Shown: piece by piece, positions 48,020 to 58,682 of the stretch
Position numbering within the stretch: the stretch's first letter is position 1
Layout: each line of letters starts with the position of its first letter
Source: Fasciola hepatica
Lineage: Eukaryota; Platyhelminthes; Trematoda; Plagiorchiida; Fasciolidae
Reading direction: 5' to 3'
Length of the DNA: 64,000 bases
Assembly: GCA_948099385.1 (NCBI GenBank)
Contig: CANUEZ040000071.1
Coordinates: 2,278,501 to 2,342,500 of the forward strand
Translations under genes and position numbers: made by a program
The notes under the pieces: generated by a model
The model's database searches: none
What the model was told of the DNA's origin: nothing
What the model saw: the letters and a program-made list of their open reading frames with translations, nothing else

Positions 48020-48890
48020 AACGTAAGTGAATATCTAAAAGCACACAAGTTCTAGATAGAAAAATGCAAACAGATTTTCCATTATCCATATCATCACTTT
48101 TGATGTGTAGTTCGCGGCTGTAAATGTATACCCAGATCACACAATACTCCAGTTAGCCTAGTGCTGAGATATGGATTGGATTTGCTCAATTTTGTTCTAT
48201 TTGGTAGGCAAGGAAAAGGGAGGGGATTTCTTCGGTAAAGGAACTACAAAGCAGTAAATCGCAACTTACGAGCTACGACTGAAGGACGGATGAACAGAGG
48301 TAAATTTCATGGGTACAAACTTAAGATCCAGGATTCGAACCTTAACAATCGCAAACAGCTCTCCTATTTAAAAGCCCATAAGTGATGATGCCCTCTTTCA
48401 ATGTTGTATTACAGTAAATACAGCAACTACAGCAAGTAGCTATGCCAGCACTCACAGCTATTCATAAATCGACTTCTGGTGCGCCATTTCATCCACTATG
48501 TTCACTGATCACGAATGGTATTCCGCGACCCATAACAAACTTTTCTATGCATAACACTTTCCCATTCGGGTTATCAGAACTGACAGGACTAAGGTAATTC
48601 CGTAAGATGAAATGCTCCTTATAAGAGCACTGTCTATTTACTGATTGCCAGCAATTTTCGATTAAGTGTACCAAAGAGCAGGTTTCATCTGTGGGTTTTT
48701 AATGCCATAGCAATGGTTGATTTAAATCGGTACCGAATTCAGCTGTTGTTCTGATATCGATGCGTAATTAGAAAACCAAACTTTTCATTGAAAATAGGTA
48801 GATAATGTAAGTACAGGAAAACTACTTAGCTGATTATTCCTTATAATGTTTGCGTTGTTTGCTTGTAGATGTCATACTCGAACCAGCGCA
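48020..48890. other. Gene-poor stretch, nothing firmly recognised
   Basis: A possible B-box scrap (GGTTCGAATCCTGG on the minus strand near 48331-48344) without a head. Nothing else. Confidence 0.3.
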
Positions 48891-48892
48891 TA

Positions 48893-48893
<1 letters not shown>

Positions 48894-48929
<36 letters not shown>
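48894..48929. repeat. (TA)n microsatellite
   Basis: Thirty-six bases of TA alternation, about 230 bp upstream of a hammerhead relic. Confidence 0.97.
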
Positions 48930-48934
<5 letters not shown>

Positions 48935-49158
48935 CTTATTAACAAAACATTGTCTTTCAACCGCAACCTCAACCTCCTTTAGGTTAGCTGTGACTAATCC
49001 AGAAAAACTATCAACGGATCATTGTAGTGGTTCTTCAGTGTAGCATTCAACTAGAAGCCTCCATCCGCACCCCAGACAAAACAGGTGAGATTCAGTAGTG
49101 TAATGCGCCGGCGAAGAGTACAGTGTACAACACAGATAAATAGACAGAAGAGTACCGG

Positions 49159-49206
49159 GTACGCATACTTTGTGAACGGGACTGACCGCAAAATCTGTCG
49201 CGTAAC
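49159..49206 (+). ncRNA. Hammerhead ribozyme relic
   Basis: GTACGC (49159-49164) and bulge ATAC are identical to the intact copy at 14566. CUGAUGA has become TTTGTGA (49169-49175), stem II is reduced to CGG/CCG, GAAA has become AAAA, and GTC (49197-49199) plus GCGT of stem I remain. The upstream GACAGAAGAGTACCGGGTAC also matches the 14.5-kb unit. Inactive by sequence. Confidence 0.6.
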
Positions 49207-49219
49207 TCTGAGAACTTTG

Positions 49220-52200
49220 TCCATCCATCCCTATAGTACCCACCTATACGTAAATGATTAATCATCTAGTCACCTTTAAAGACAACAAGGAACAGGAATT
49301 TAATGCCATCCGCAGTCTGTATGGTGTTGGTTTGGGCCACTGCTAACTGTAAAGCTCTAAGTAGTTTTCAACACTAGCGAATTTTCTTCGTGAAATCTTC
49401 ATTCTCCAGATTGTCAGAAGCACATTTGTGGCGAGCTCCGCGTAAAATGACTTGGATGAAGTGACAATTCTCAGCCATATGAGCCTCACAATCCTAACTG
49501 AATCAGAAGATAATCAATCACACAACAATTTTTCCATTGGTGAGCCCATGTGCAGTAAAATTTACTGACTGTCGAGAGCTACACCAGCAACAGAATACAG
49601 TAAATGAGCTAGATAGAAGCGACTCAATATTCCAAAATTATAATTTGACAGTCTCCAGGTTTATTTTAATGAATCAAAGGAAATCCATCAGTTGACCACT
49701 TGTTATGGGCGATTGCTTGGAGATAAGTGAATTACTACTCCTCATGACAAAAGTTTTCCACCTACACCCCATCATCAATTAGGCACTTATACTTGTTCAT
49801 AGAATTCCATCTCTCATCAGATATTGAAGGACCCCAATTGAAGGTGGGAAATCAAATTTCAGCCACAATTTTTGTATTGGATCAAAACTACCGGGAAAGA
49901 TAGCGAGAATAACCGCAGAAGCAGTTCCCGACTTGCAAACACCTAGCTTGGAGAAATTACAAAATTGTAGGCAATTCTGTCTGACCACCTCAATTCATCT
50001 TCTCAGCGTACATTTCACGAGAGACTAGGGTACTAAAGTCATGCCTGGAACTATGGCTGATTCAAAATAAGGTCCTTCTTAGAGGTGTGGCTGTCTTTCA
50101 TCACAAATGTTTGAAGCACGAGTTATTAGCAACCAACAAACCAAATGACTGATATCCCCAGTCAGGGTGACTTCGAGGGATTCCATGCTTAGCCCCGTTT
50201 CTTTCACCTTTCTCAGGGTAATAGAGTAAGGGGTTTCAAAAACGTGAGAATATCATCCCTTTATCAAGGACAATGCTGTTTACTTGAAGTCCTCAGGAGG
50301 CACAACAATGAAGGGGATACTATACAATAATATATGAATGGAAATTACGAAACTTCTCTGAAAAAGTATGAGACCCTCTACCCCCCACCCTCAGCACCAA
50401 AAGAAAAAATTCTCACACCGAAACAACCTCGTATTATTCCTCCTGGTCCCAGCAAAGAAAGATGAGGAGTGTTTTAGTGCTTTGGGTGCTTTCTCTACCC
50501 ATGGTCTGAGCGAACACGCAATATTACATGGTGCGAAAGACTCTGGCGCATGCGTACACTAAAACCTTATATTCTCCCATCAAGGACTCAAAGCTTTCCG
50601 GCGGATGCTATGTTCCAGCAGAATAACGTAGCTATTAACTAATCACAAGTAAGCAAATCGGACCACGTCACGACCAGCATCAGCCTCTATCTGGGGAAGT
50701 CTGGCTCATTGAAAATACAAAGTTGCAGAGACTTGTGCGTTGATAATTGAAATTACGAGTGTACTGAAGAATGAACGGTTCACTGTTGTTCAGGATGTGA
50801 TCGAGACTCTCATAGAAGACATTGTGAAGACCGAATAGCCCGAAATGGAGTCAGGAGATAAACCAGCTGATACTGGACTGTGTTGTTGACTGAGCATATA
50901 AATTACGGCGTTTATATAGACACGAAGTACGTAAAGGAAAGCATATGCACGTAAGTACTGGTCCATGAGCAAAGTGATTGGTGGACAAAAACTTACGACA
51001 CATTTTCACTTGACGTGGAAGCAGATACTGCGCGAGACATGCATACTGCGATAATTAATATCCACGGTTGCATTAAGATGAGTCACACGCGTGTGGTTTA
51101 TTTGTTCGTATTCGGATATGCATGGCAGCTTATTAGAGTGTACGTTGAATAATGAAGCACTCTTTGGATCGCATCAGTCTTCTCGAATTGCGTATGAACG
51201 GGACAGAATCACCACAAATATGTAGAAGGGGTTTACTAAGATCAGAATAGATGCAACATGCCAACTTAGGGAGATTGACAGGACCATATGCTTAGTGTTG
51301 GAAACTGCTTCTGCTATTATTCTACCCATCTTTCCCAATATTTTGCTTATAAACAAGATTTATGACTGAAATTTAGTTTTTCAGCTAAGCATGGGACTCC
51401 TTACCATCTGATAAGAGATGGAATTCTATGAGCGAGTTCAAATGCTCCAAAGAAGCAAATAAAATTGTTTTGGAGGGTTGGTAAAAGGCTCCTGTCATGG
51501 GGTGCTCCTAGTTCGTTGAACTACTGAAAGATCTGAAACCCGTAACACTTGGACCAGCAGAACTACATCGTGTTTTAATTACTCCTCTAACGAAAAGTCT
51601 AGTATTAGGAAATTAGGCATTCCTTAAGAAATCAAAGTTTATTCAAGTTCAGTTCACTTATTTTGACCAGTAACCCAGCACTGTTCTGCTCTGTCTTTGG
51701 TTCTAATTGACACCGACCAGCACCACCAGATCAACAGCGAAATAAATCGAAAAATAACAAAATAAACAGGAAATAAAGGTGCTGGTGAATATTGATGGGA
51801 TGAGGATAGAGTACACTATAGATAGCAGTACTCGTTCCTGTCGATTCATACATCTAACAATCCAAGGGACGGGTCTCATGAACCCCAACTCGGAATCTGA
51901 TCAAGCTAACTGGTAAACTTGTTCGCTTATTTTTCCTTGCCATTCAAAATGTATAGTACAATCAGAATTCGTAGATTGTTGTTTTGGACCCAGTATACGA
52001 CACCCGCGGGGGAAAATCGCTCATTGATAGAAGTGTTAGGTACAGGAAGAAAGGCAAAGATTCGCACGCGTAAATCAATAATATTTGAGTTACACTACGC
52101 AAAATTCCATGGCAACCAGTACCACGACGGGCACCTTTCGCGATGAAGAAAATAGTGAGCACAAATGCAATGGAGAATAAATGAACTGATACCCATGATA

Positions 52201-53050
52201 CATCAGGAGCCTAAGCGAGGAAGGGCATTACAATAACCTACAGACCTTGACTTCTTCACGAGCAAGAGTAACAATGAAAAATGTAATTGAAATTTCTTCC
52301 ATTCTGTAAAAAACAAAGCTTGGTAAATCTACTTCATGGTAACCCCTTAAATGAAAGGCCTGAACTTTACTTCATCAACTGTATAATTCTCTCTCTCATT
52401 GTTTCAATTAGCTGATTTCAAAAATTTCCCAAAATCCACGATACAGCACTTGCAAATTTTACTGCATAGTTTGCTGAGAATGTCACTGATTCCTTGCCAG
52501 TTACAACAAGACAACCTTTACCGATCGCGGATATCTGTGGTATCCATGTGGTTGACATCAATTAGCCAAACAAAAGACGATTATAGACTGTCGCGCATAA
52601 GTCAGCTGAATTAATGCCAAGCACGGAAACATGATCACTGTTCCAGTGTAAATTCATGCTCAGCATTATCTCAATCAGAGAAAAACCATGGTACCTTGGT
52701 GTAAACGTCAGATATCGGTCGGTATTGAAGAGCTCTCTGTCACTGGGGTACAAAAACAATCCAATGAATTTACTTCATTTAGGTCGTAATATTTTGCACT
52801 TCTGCTGGGATTTTTTCCATGTTCTTTGCTCACCAAAAGCGAGTGGATGCTGAAGAATAGACCGAGTTAGACAGTGAAGTACGATTTTAGTGGGGTGAGT
52901 GAAATATGCAACCAGTAAACATGATAGTATGAGCTGAACTGGATTGCTATTATTGGGTAGGCGAGATCCGTGTAACGGATAACCGGTAGCCTGATTGCAT
53001 TTCCATGGTCTACGGCAATCTAAATTTACTTCATCCTTTTTCTTCGTTTT
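49220..53050. other. Gene-poor stretch, nothing recognised
   Basis: Only short open frames (60-75 residues) without motifs. No repeat family was recognised by eye. Confidence 0.35.
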
Positions 53051-53059
53051 CTCCTCTTT

Positions 53060-53230
53060 TTGACCGGTGATGGTTCAACTGTCGTCATCGGGGAATCTAA
53101 CCGGCCTCGTCCCGGGTTCGATTCCCGTCGCTGGTCACTTTCCACTTTGGCCAACTATGATTGGCCGCATGCCCTTCCAGAAATACTGTACTTTGTGGCA
53201 CACTAAACGAAGGTAGTAAAGTATCGTAAT
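53060..53230 (+). repeat. tRNA-derived SINE, family 2
   Basis: The head near TGACCGGTGATGGTTCAACT is followed by B box CGGGTTCGATTCCCG (53113-53127), then the family body (CTGGTCACTTTCCACTTTGG, GATTGGCCGCATGCCCTTCC) and an A/T-rich tail that runs into the TA tract at 53257. It aligns with the copy at 2.7 kb. Confidence 0.65.
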
Positions 53231-53251
53231 ATAAATATCACAGCTAATAAA

Positions 53252-53256
<5 letters not shown>

Positions 53257-53287
<31 letters not shown>
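53257..53287. repeat. (TA)n microsatellite
   Basis: Thirty-one bases of TA directly behind a SINE tail, a usual place for microsatellite birth. Confidence 0.97.
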
Positions 53288-53289
<2 letters not shown>

Positions 53290-53511
53290 AACTACCTTTT
53301 GGAGAAACAACGGTTTTCCAGTATTTCATTCTCAAGCCGCTTGTAAAATACACCCGATGCACTAGAAAAATATCATGCTGATGGACTTGGAATAATCGCC
53401 AATCACAGGGGATTCGTCACAGTCAAGTATGTAAATGGCTTGATAGTGAATAACTGAAAGCCACTTTTTCGCCAAATTGAACTTCCAAGTGAGGCAAGGG
53501 ATATTTTTTCT

Positions 53512-53513
<2 letters not shown>

Positions 53514-53543
<30 letters not shown>
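53514..53543. repeat. (TA)n microsatellite
   Basis: Thirty bases of AT alternation. Confidence 0.97.
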
Positions 53544-53544
<1 letters not shown>

Positions 53545-53548
<4 letters not shown>

Positions 53549-54060
53549 GTTTGATGCCCGCTGTTTTCAGAGTTGTCACTTATCAGTCTGGTGAGTGTCT
53601 CTGTCCTTAAACAAGAGACTGACACGGTAGACAGCTCTTTTCGGTACCCAAAATAATCCCCACTAATTCACTTAACCATTCGACTCTCCGGATCGGCTGA
53701 TAACAACCTACTTCATGTGACTTTTATTAGTGAGAATCAAATTGGACAAACAAGGACCACAGAAGATTTGCTTAAAAATAAGGTGACTGTATTTGTTTGC
53801 CGGAGTGGAATGTGTGACAAACATTGAATGGTTCTTTCGTTTGCAGACACTGAACTTGGACACTGGGGTTTGTGAAACTGTTGGAATATGCTTTGAGGTC
53901 TAGTTCTTTGGTGGTTTGGAAAATCTCCAGTTCATCCATGACTTAATTGCGCTTTACCGCATACCTTAGATTTTGTCTAATCCGGTTGAACGGATGATCA
54001 ACTTTAGGCGATAGCAATAATTCTCCCCGTGTTAAACTCATCTTTTCGTCTAGTTGGTTC
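53545..54060. other. Flank of a gypsy gag remnant
   Basis: The minus-strand frame from 54194 to 53943 continues past the gag match but has no recognised motif. Confidence 0.3.
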
Positions 54061-54064
54061 TTAG

Positions 54065-54412
54065 ACGTCTCGCATTTGTGAATATCAATGAGTGCGCATA
54101 TGCCGAAGCAACTGTGAAGGTTTGTGCTCTCCAAGTTCAGAGTCTGCGAACAAACCGGCCATCCAATGTTTGTCAGACATTCCACTCTGGCCAATCAACA
54201 CCAGATCCATGTTTTGGTAAGGATTAGGTTCTTCTAATTCCAGCACCTTGCACTTCGTCGACAATGTGTGGAGAAAGAACTGTGAGGAAGTAGTGAAATT
54301 TACTACTTTCCATGGTGGCACTGTGCAGAGCAAAAGTTGATCCCATCGGAGCAAACCAAGCCTTGGAACTACTTTCCATGAACGGCTTAAAGGGGTGGGC
54401 AAGTGCATTCAC
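54065..54412 (-). pseudogene. Ty3/gypsy gag fragment
   Basis: Minus-strand frames give FKPFMESSSKAWFAPMGSTF, then SSKFHYFLTVLSPHIVDEVQ, and after a frameshift FADSELGEHKPSQLLRHMRT. This matches the metazoan gypsy capsid pattern P-F-x-x-x-x-P-x-x-W-F-A-x-x-E-x-x-F, Q-F-x-Y-x-x-x-x-L-P and L-G-D-x-K-P-S-Q-L-L-R-x-M. About 110 residues are recoverable over two frames. The protease and zinc knuckle were not seen, and no LTR was found. Confidence 0.7.
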
Positions 54413-54434
54413 CTCAGAGTCACAAAAAATGTTA

Positions 54435-57400
54435 CATCATTCATACTGCAAAATGGTAGAATTGCTGGAAACGATTTGAAAAGGAAACAACCTAAACAGG
54501 AAAGAAATGGAAAATCTGTTCAAAAAATTGAACTACTTCCGACTGATTTGGAAAAGATGGTACACAGGTACAGGAAGATGTAGAAAAAAATAGGATGGGT
54601 TCACGAATTTGGTACTTCGGACAACCAAGTGCTTATTAGATCACAAGAATGGACTAGGGAAGGGGCAATGTACCCAAAAATTCCGACGCTTGCCAAAAGA
54701 CGGTAAAAGTCAGTGGGATAGGTGAATGATGGTTTGTGTTGAAACAATGTCGATCCCGTTTACGTGTTGGAGTGACACCGGATACGATGCTAGCTAGGGA
54801 AGCTGAAGTTCGGCCGTCCGCGAGCAGTGCAGTCAAAATTGTTTTCCAGTTGGCAAAAATCAATTGTCGTTACAGCTAGCAGACAAACAACAAACTGTTG
54901 TGTAGCATCGAGCAACATAGAAATGGCCTAGAGATAAGTACTAATTAGTTATGTTTATCTACAATAATTGTTGTTCGTGAATTTACACACTCCGACTCAG
55001 TCATCTCTAGATCGCTGCAACTGCACGAAATCCGAACTCAGTGGTCCAAAGCTTTTGTGAAGTTGTATTGTTGAGTGGACTTCGACGTCCATTGTGTGCA
55101 CAGTAACTGTTGCCCCACAATGTGTGTTATTCGTGGGGGTAGCCAATCAGATTTACCGAACCGTTTCCTAATTTGTTCTGCGCTATCTATTCCATTGGTG
55201 CTGCTCTGTGTCCCGTTCGAGCACGAACACGAACACGAATGTTTTACGTACGCGCTTGAGAATATTCAAAGTAAAGCGTGCATGTGGTAGTTTGTGTATC
55301 CCATCCGTTTTGATTAAACACTACCGAGAGAATGATAATACCAATAACACTGCGTCTTCGGTGGAAAATTCATGATTAGCCGACGTATCATTTACCCAGT
55401 GCTACCGAAACGGCTTGACCGATATCAAGTTTTCTCGTTTTACGCACATCAAGCCGCACCGCTTTATCGATACTCTTCAAACCTTGTTCGGTCTGAACAT
55501 ACAAACTTCAATTTTTCTTGTGTTCAAGAAAATAAAATAGCCCGTGAATTGTTGATGCTAGGCATGGGATTTTTTGAAATCTCTAGACTTCCTCGGTTGA
55601 GCTGATATCCGAAACGATGCAGACCACGGAAATTTCACGTGCCCTTTCGCATTTGGAATCTCATGCCTCAAACGGGACTTAAGTCAGGTACCTTCCTCCT
55701 ACACCGGGAGTCCGCTCTATTAGCTCTGCTTTCGCTGTACTTTCATTCAGGCGTGATTAGTACAAGTGAATATATAGGGATGAATATAAACGCTCTTGTT
55801 TTCATTTTCTCACTCTCTAGTCAATGAGTATCCAGCGTTAGAGAAAATCACACTTTTCATAGCGATCAGATGTTAGTTTATTCGGCTATGGGAGAATATT
55901 TTACTGTGCTCCGAAATTAGGGAATGGATTTCCATTGTATTATCCCCAGTGTCTATCCCACCGAAAAACTGTCCCAACTTACGGTTGAGTTTGGATCAGT
56001 TTTAGTTGGCGTATTCGCAGTGCGTAGCAGTAAAACTCTTCATGTTCGGACTCCGACGTGCAAGCAGACAAGCACGTAAGCAAGCAAGTAAATTAGCGGA
56101 CGTACACATTCTTTCACGGTCAAGTAAGTGAGGCTAATCGATACGAAGAAAGATCGGTAAGTGAGTGCTGTCGTGAATGAAACACGATCATGTGTCAACA
56201 TGGAGCTCATGTCTACATAGTGCGCAGGACTGCTTGAACCGGATACCGGTTGGGTTTAGGTCACTTCTTATCCATCCGGCTGTTCTCACCTCTTGACTTT
56301 CTATAATCCCTCACTGCTCACAGCCGTTGCTCACGTTGATGGTGAGCTGATATCTCGGGATTTTGTTCACTTCATTGTTTTTGATGTCATCGACAACGAC
56401 GAATCTCCTAGCATATAGGAATCCGACTAATATCAAGAATCTTTATCCCCAAGGAGACCTATTCAAGTGCATAGGAAACTCATCAAAATGTTGTCGCAAG
56501 AGTGTTACAGTCAGATGCAGCAGAGAGAATAAAAGGTGCCGTGGTATCTCCTCCGGTATTGCATCTAAGTAGAGGACAAATCGTGCCTCTAGCGCGATTA
56601 ATGACTGATCTTCACGAATAAAAGTCTGTGGACAGAATATGCTGGTTTGGAGGTTCGAAAAAAGGGGTAGCCAGTGTGTTCAATCAATAAGAAAGGGGAA
56701 CAGATTCTCCCATTATTGTGAGTTGAACGAAATACTTCACTCTAATTTGAGGCTCTGGGGAGGTTATGAGCTAGTTTATTTCCGGAGTAACAGAATGTCA
56801 TTGGATGAAGCACCCAAGCTTATTGGTACACTATCAAATAACATGGTTGACCGGTTCAATTGCGAGATGAATGAAGATGCAGACCCTTTCGTTTCAATCC
56901 TACGCGATACTAAAGAAGTATTAGTAGCTTAATTTTTAATATTTAATTTCAATTTAGTTTTCACAATATAGATAACGTAAATTTGATTCTGATTTTTTGT
57001 CAGTGCCTATTAGGACAGAAACCACACTATTTTAGTACTGAAAATTTTGGGGTGCTTTCAGAAGTGTAAAGGTCTCTTTGGTTTTTTACCCGGACTCATT
57101 TTGCGCTAGTATGTATCATTTTGTTGATAAAGGTATGAAAGGTCTTCTTCAAAAGGCAGACTACCGATAATTATCTGTGTAATCGATAAAACAACTGGAT
57201 TCTAGGCTCTAGCTGAAGACTGATTCAACCCCCTTACTCTCACCCAAAATTTGCCAGTCCTATTAACGTCTTGCGTCACGACCGCTAACCTGTTGAACTA
57301 CATAGCGGACCTTGATCTTATACGGGCGCTGACTGGTATGTGCACTGATTTCTTAATATGACCTTTGACCCATATTACTCACTGACATTTCGTTGGCCTG

Positions 57401-57810
57401 GAAGCTGGAACCTCAAGAGCCCCTGAATTTGCTCGCATTTGGCCGACTATAATTCACGTTGAGGATTTTACAATTTCCATGTCATATTCTTGACTGTTTA
57501 TAAAGAACAGTATTAAAAACGACAACTGGAGGCTTGGCTTATTTTAGATCGTGTTACGCGTACCTCAACGACTGCTAGAAGTCCGTTACAGTCTGAAATC
57601 CACTGAGAGGTGAGAATGTCTTTAGTGTTGATATACACTAGTGGCCTCATGCAACTCTAAATGGTATTGGCCCAAATTTGCACAGTGTTTCAATTTGTGT
57701 GTCTGTTCAAAAAACTCGGGATCACCTCAATTCGGTCAAAATCCTGATATACAGTCGAATTTCAGTTCGTAAAACTGATGTTCTCTTAGTAGCCAAAAAT
57801 AAACAAAAGA
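54435..57810. other. Gene-poor stretch, nothing firmly recognised
   Basis: Open frames up to 97 residues (56639-56932, +) have no recognisable domain. A short run of CACGAA units lies at 55221-55236, and CAAGCAAG-type units near 56065-56090. No gene can be supported. Confidence 0.3.
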
Positions 57811-57813
57811 CAG

Positions 57814-57814
<1 letters not shown>

Positions 57815-57860
<46 letters not shown>
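57815..57860. repeat. (TA)n microsatellite
   Basis: Forty-six bases of TA, about 450 bp outside the Penelope-like insertion. Confidence 0.97.
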
Positions 57861-57866
<6 letters not shown>

Positions 57867-58313
57867 AATTACTTGCTAAACAAATAGACACTGTTGTTTA
57901 GCGACGGAGAATAGTGTCGGTTGTGTAAACTGGAATTCGGCCGTATGTCAGGATTTCAACCGAAATGAGAATATCCTTAACTTTTTGGACACACTGTACA
58001 CTTCGTCAAAACCTTACATTTACCTACTCGCTCAGATATATCTGACAGCTTTGCTGTGTTCCCACAGAAAAACAATCTTATCAGTATGTTTCCCCCGGGA
58101 CTCAATTTTAGGACAATACAATTATGATTCCATAGTTCCCTTGGAGCTCCAATGGAGACTGCCCTTCAAATGAAACAGTTAGCCAAGCACTGATAGTGAC
58201 TTTTGTGAGCTCAGTATGAGTTTATTATATGTAATCCATGGTAATAGACTGCTGTCCTTGGATTCGAATCCCATCAATGCTAAGTGTTTCACTCTTCAAC
58301 CAGTCACTTTCAT

Positions 58314-58325
58314 ACAGAGTAATAA
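58314..58325. repeat. Target-site duplication, left copy
   Basis: ACAGAGTAATAA flanks the Penelope-like insertion and is repeated exactly at 61384-61395. This fixes the insertion limits and shows integration with a 12-bp staggered cut. Confidence 0.85.
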
Positions 58326-58682
58326 TTGTCTGAAAAATCCCACAGAACACATTGAGAATAAACAACGTGGCGAACAAGCTCGTTTTCAGTTATTCGTACT
58401 CATACCAATACATAACAATATATATGACTCAAAATAAGAACGGACAATGGCAATCCAAATCTGTCTCTGCATGTGCGTGTGTGCATGTGAACTTGATCAC
58501 AGTGTGGAATGTTCAAGTGGTTGCACATGTGTTCGGGACCATGACGTGGGCCACGGAAGCTTAAGTGCTTGCACAAATTGTTTCTGAGCGCACAGGGGAG
58601 GATTGTAGAGACGAATGCTCACGGCTTCGGCTGTGGCTAAGATGCGACACTTGACAAGTCTTGATTGCTTTCCTCGGACTTT
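58324..58682 (-). repeat. Pseudo-LTR of the Penelope-like element, 3' copy
   Basis: 359 bp, matching 60946-61304 with a constant offset of 2622 and no difference found by eye. The first two bases overlap the target-site duplication by chance identity. It contains the last ~62 codons of the ORF and, at its outer end, the same sequence that encodes the first nine residues in the other copy. Confidence 0.9.

Noticed and set aside
58352..58564. 70-residue plus-strand frame, repeated identically at 60974-61186
   Set aside because: It is the antisense reading of the Penelope pseudo-LTR and appears twice only because the repeat does.
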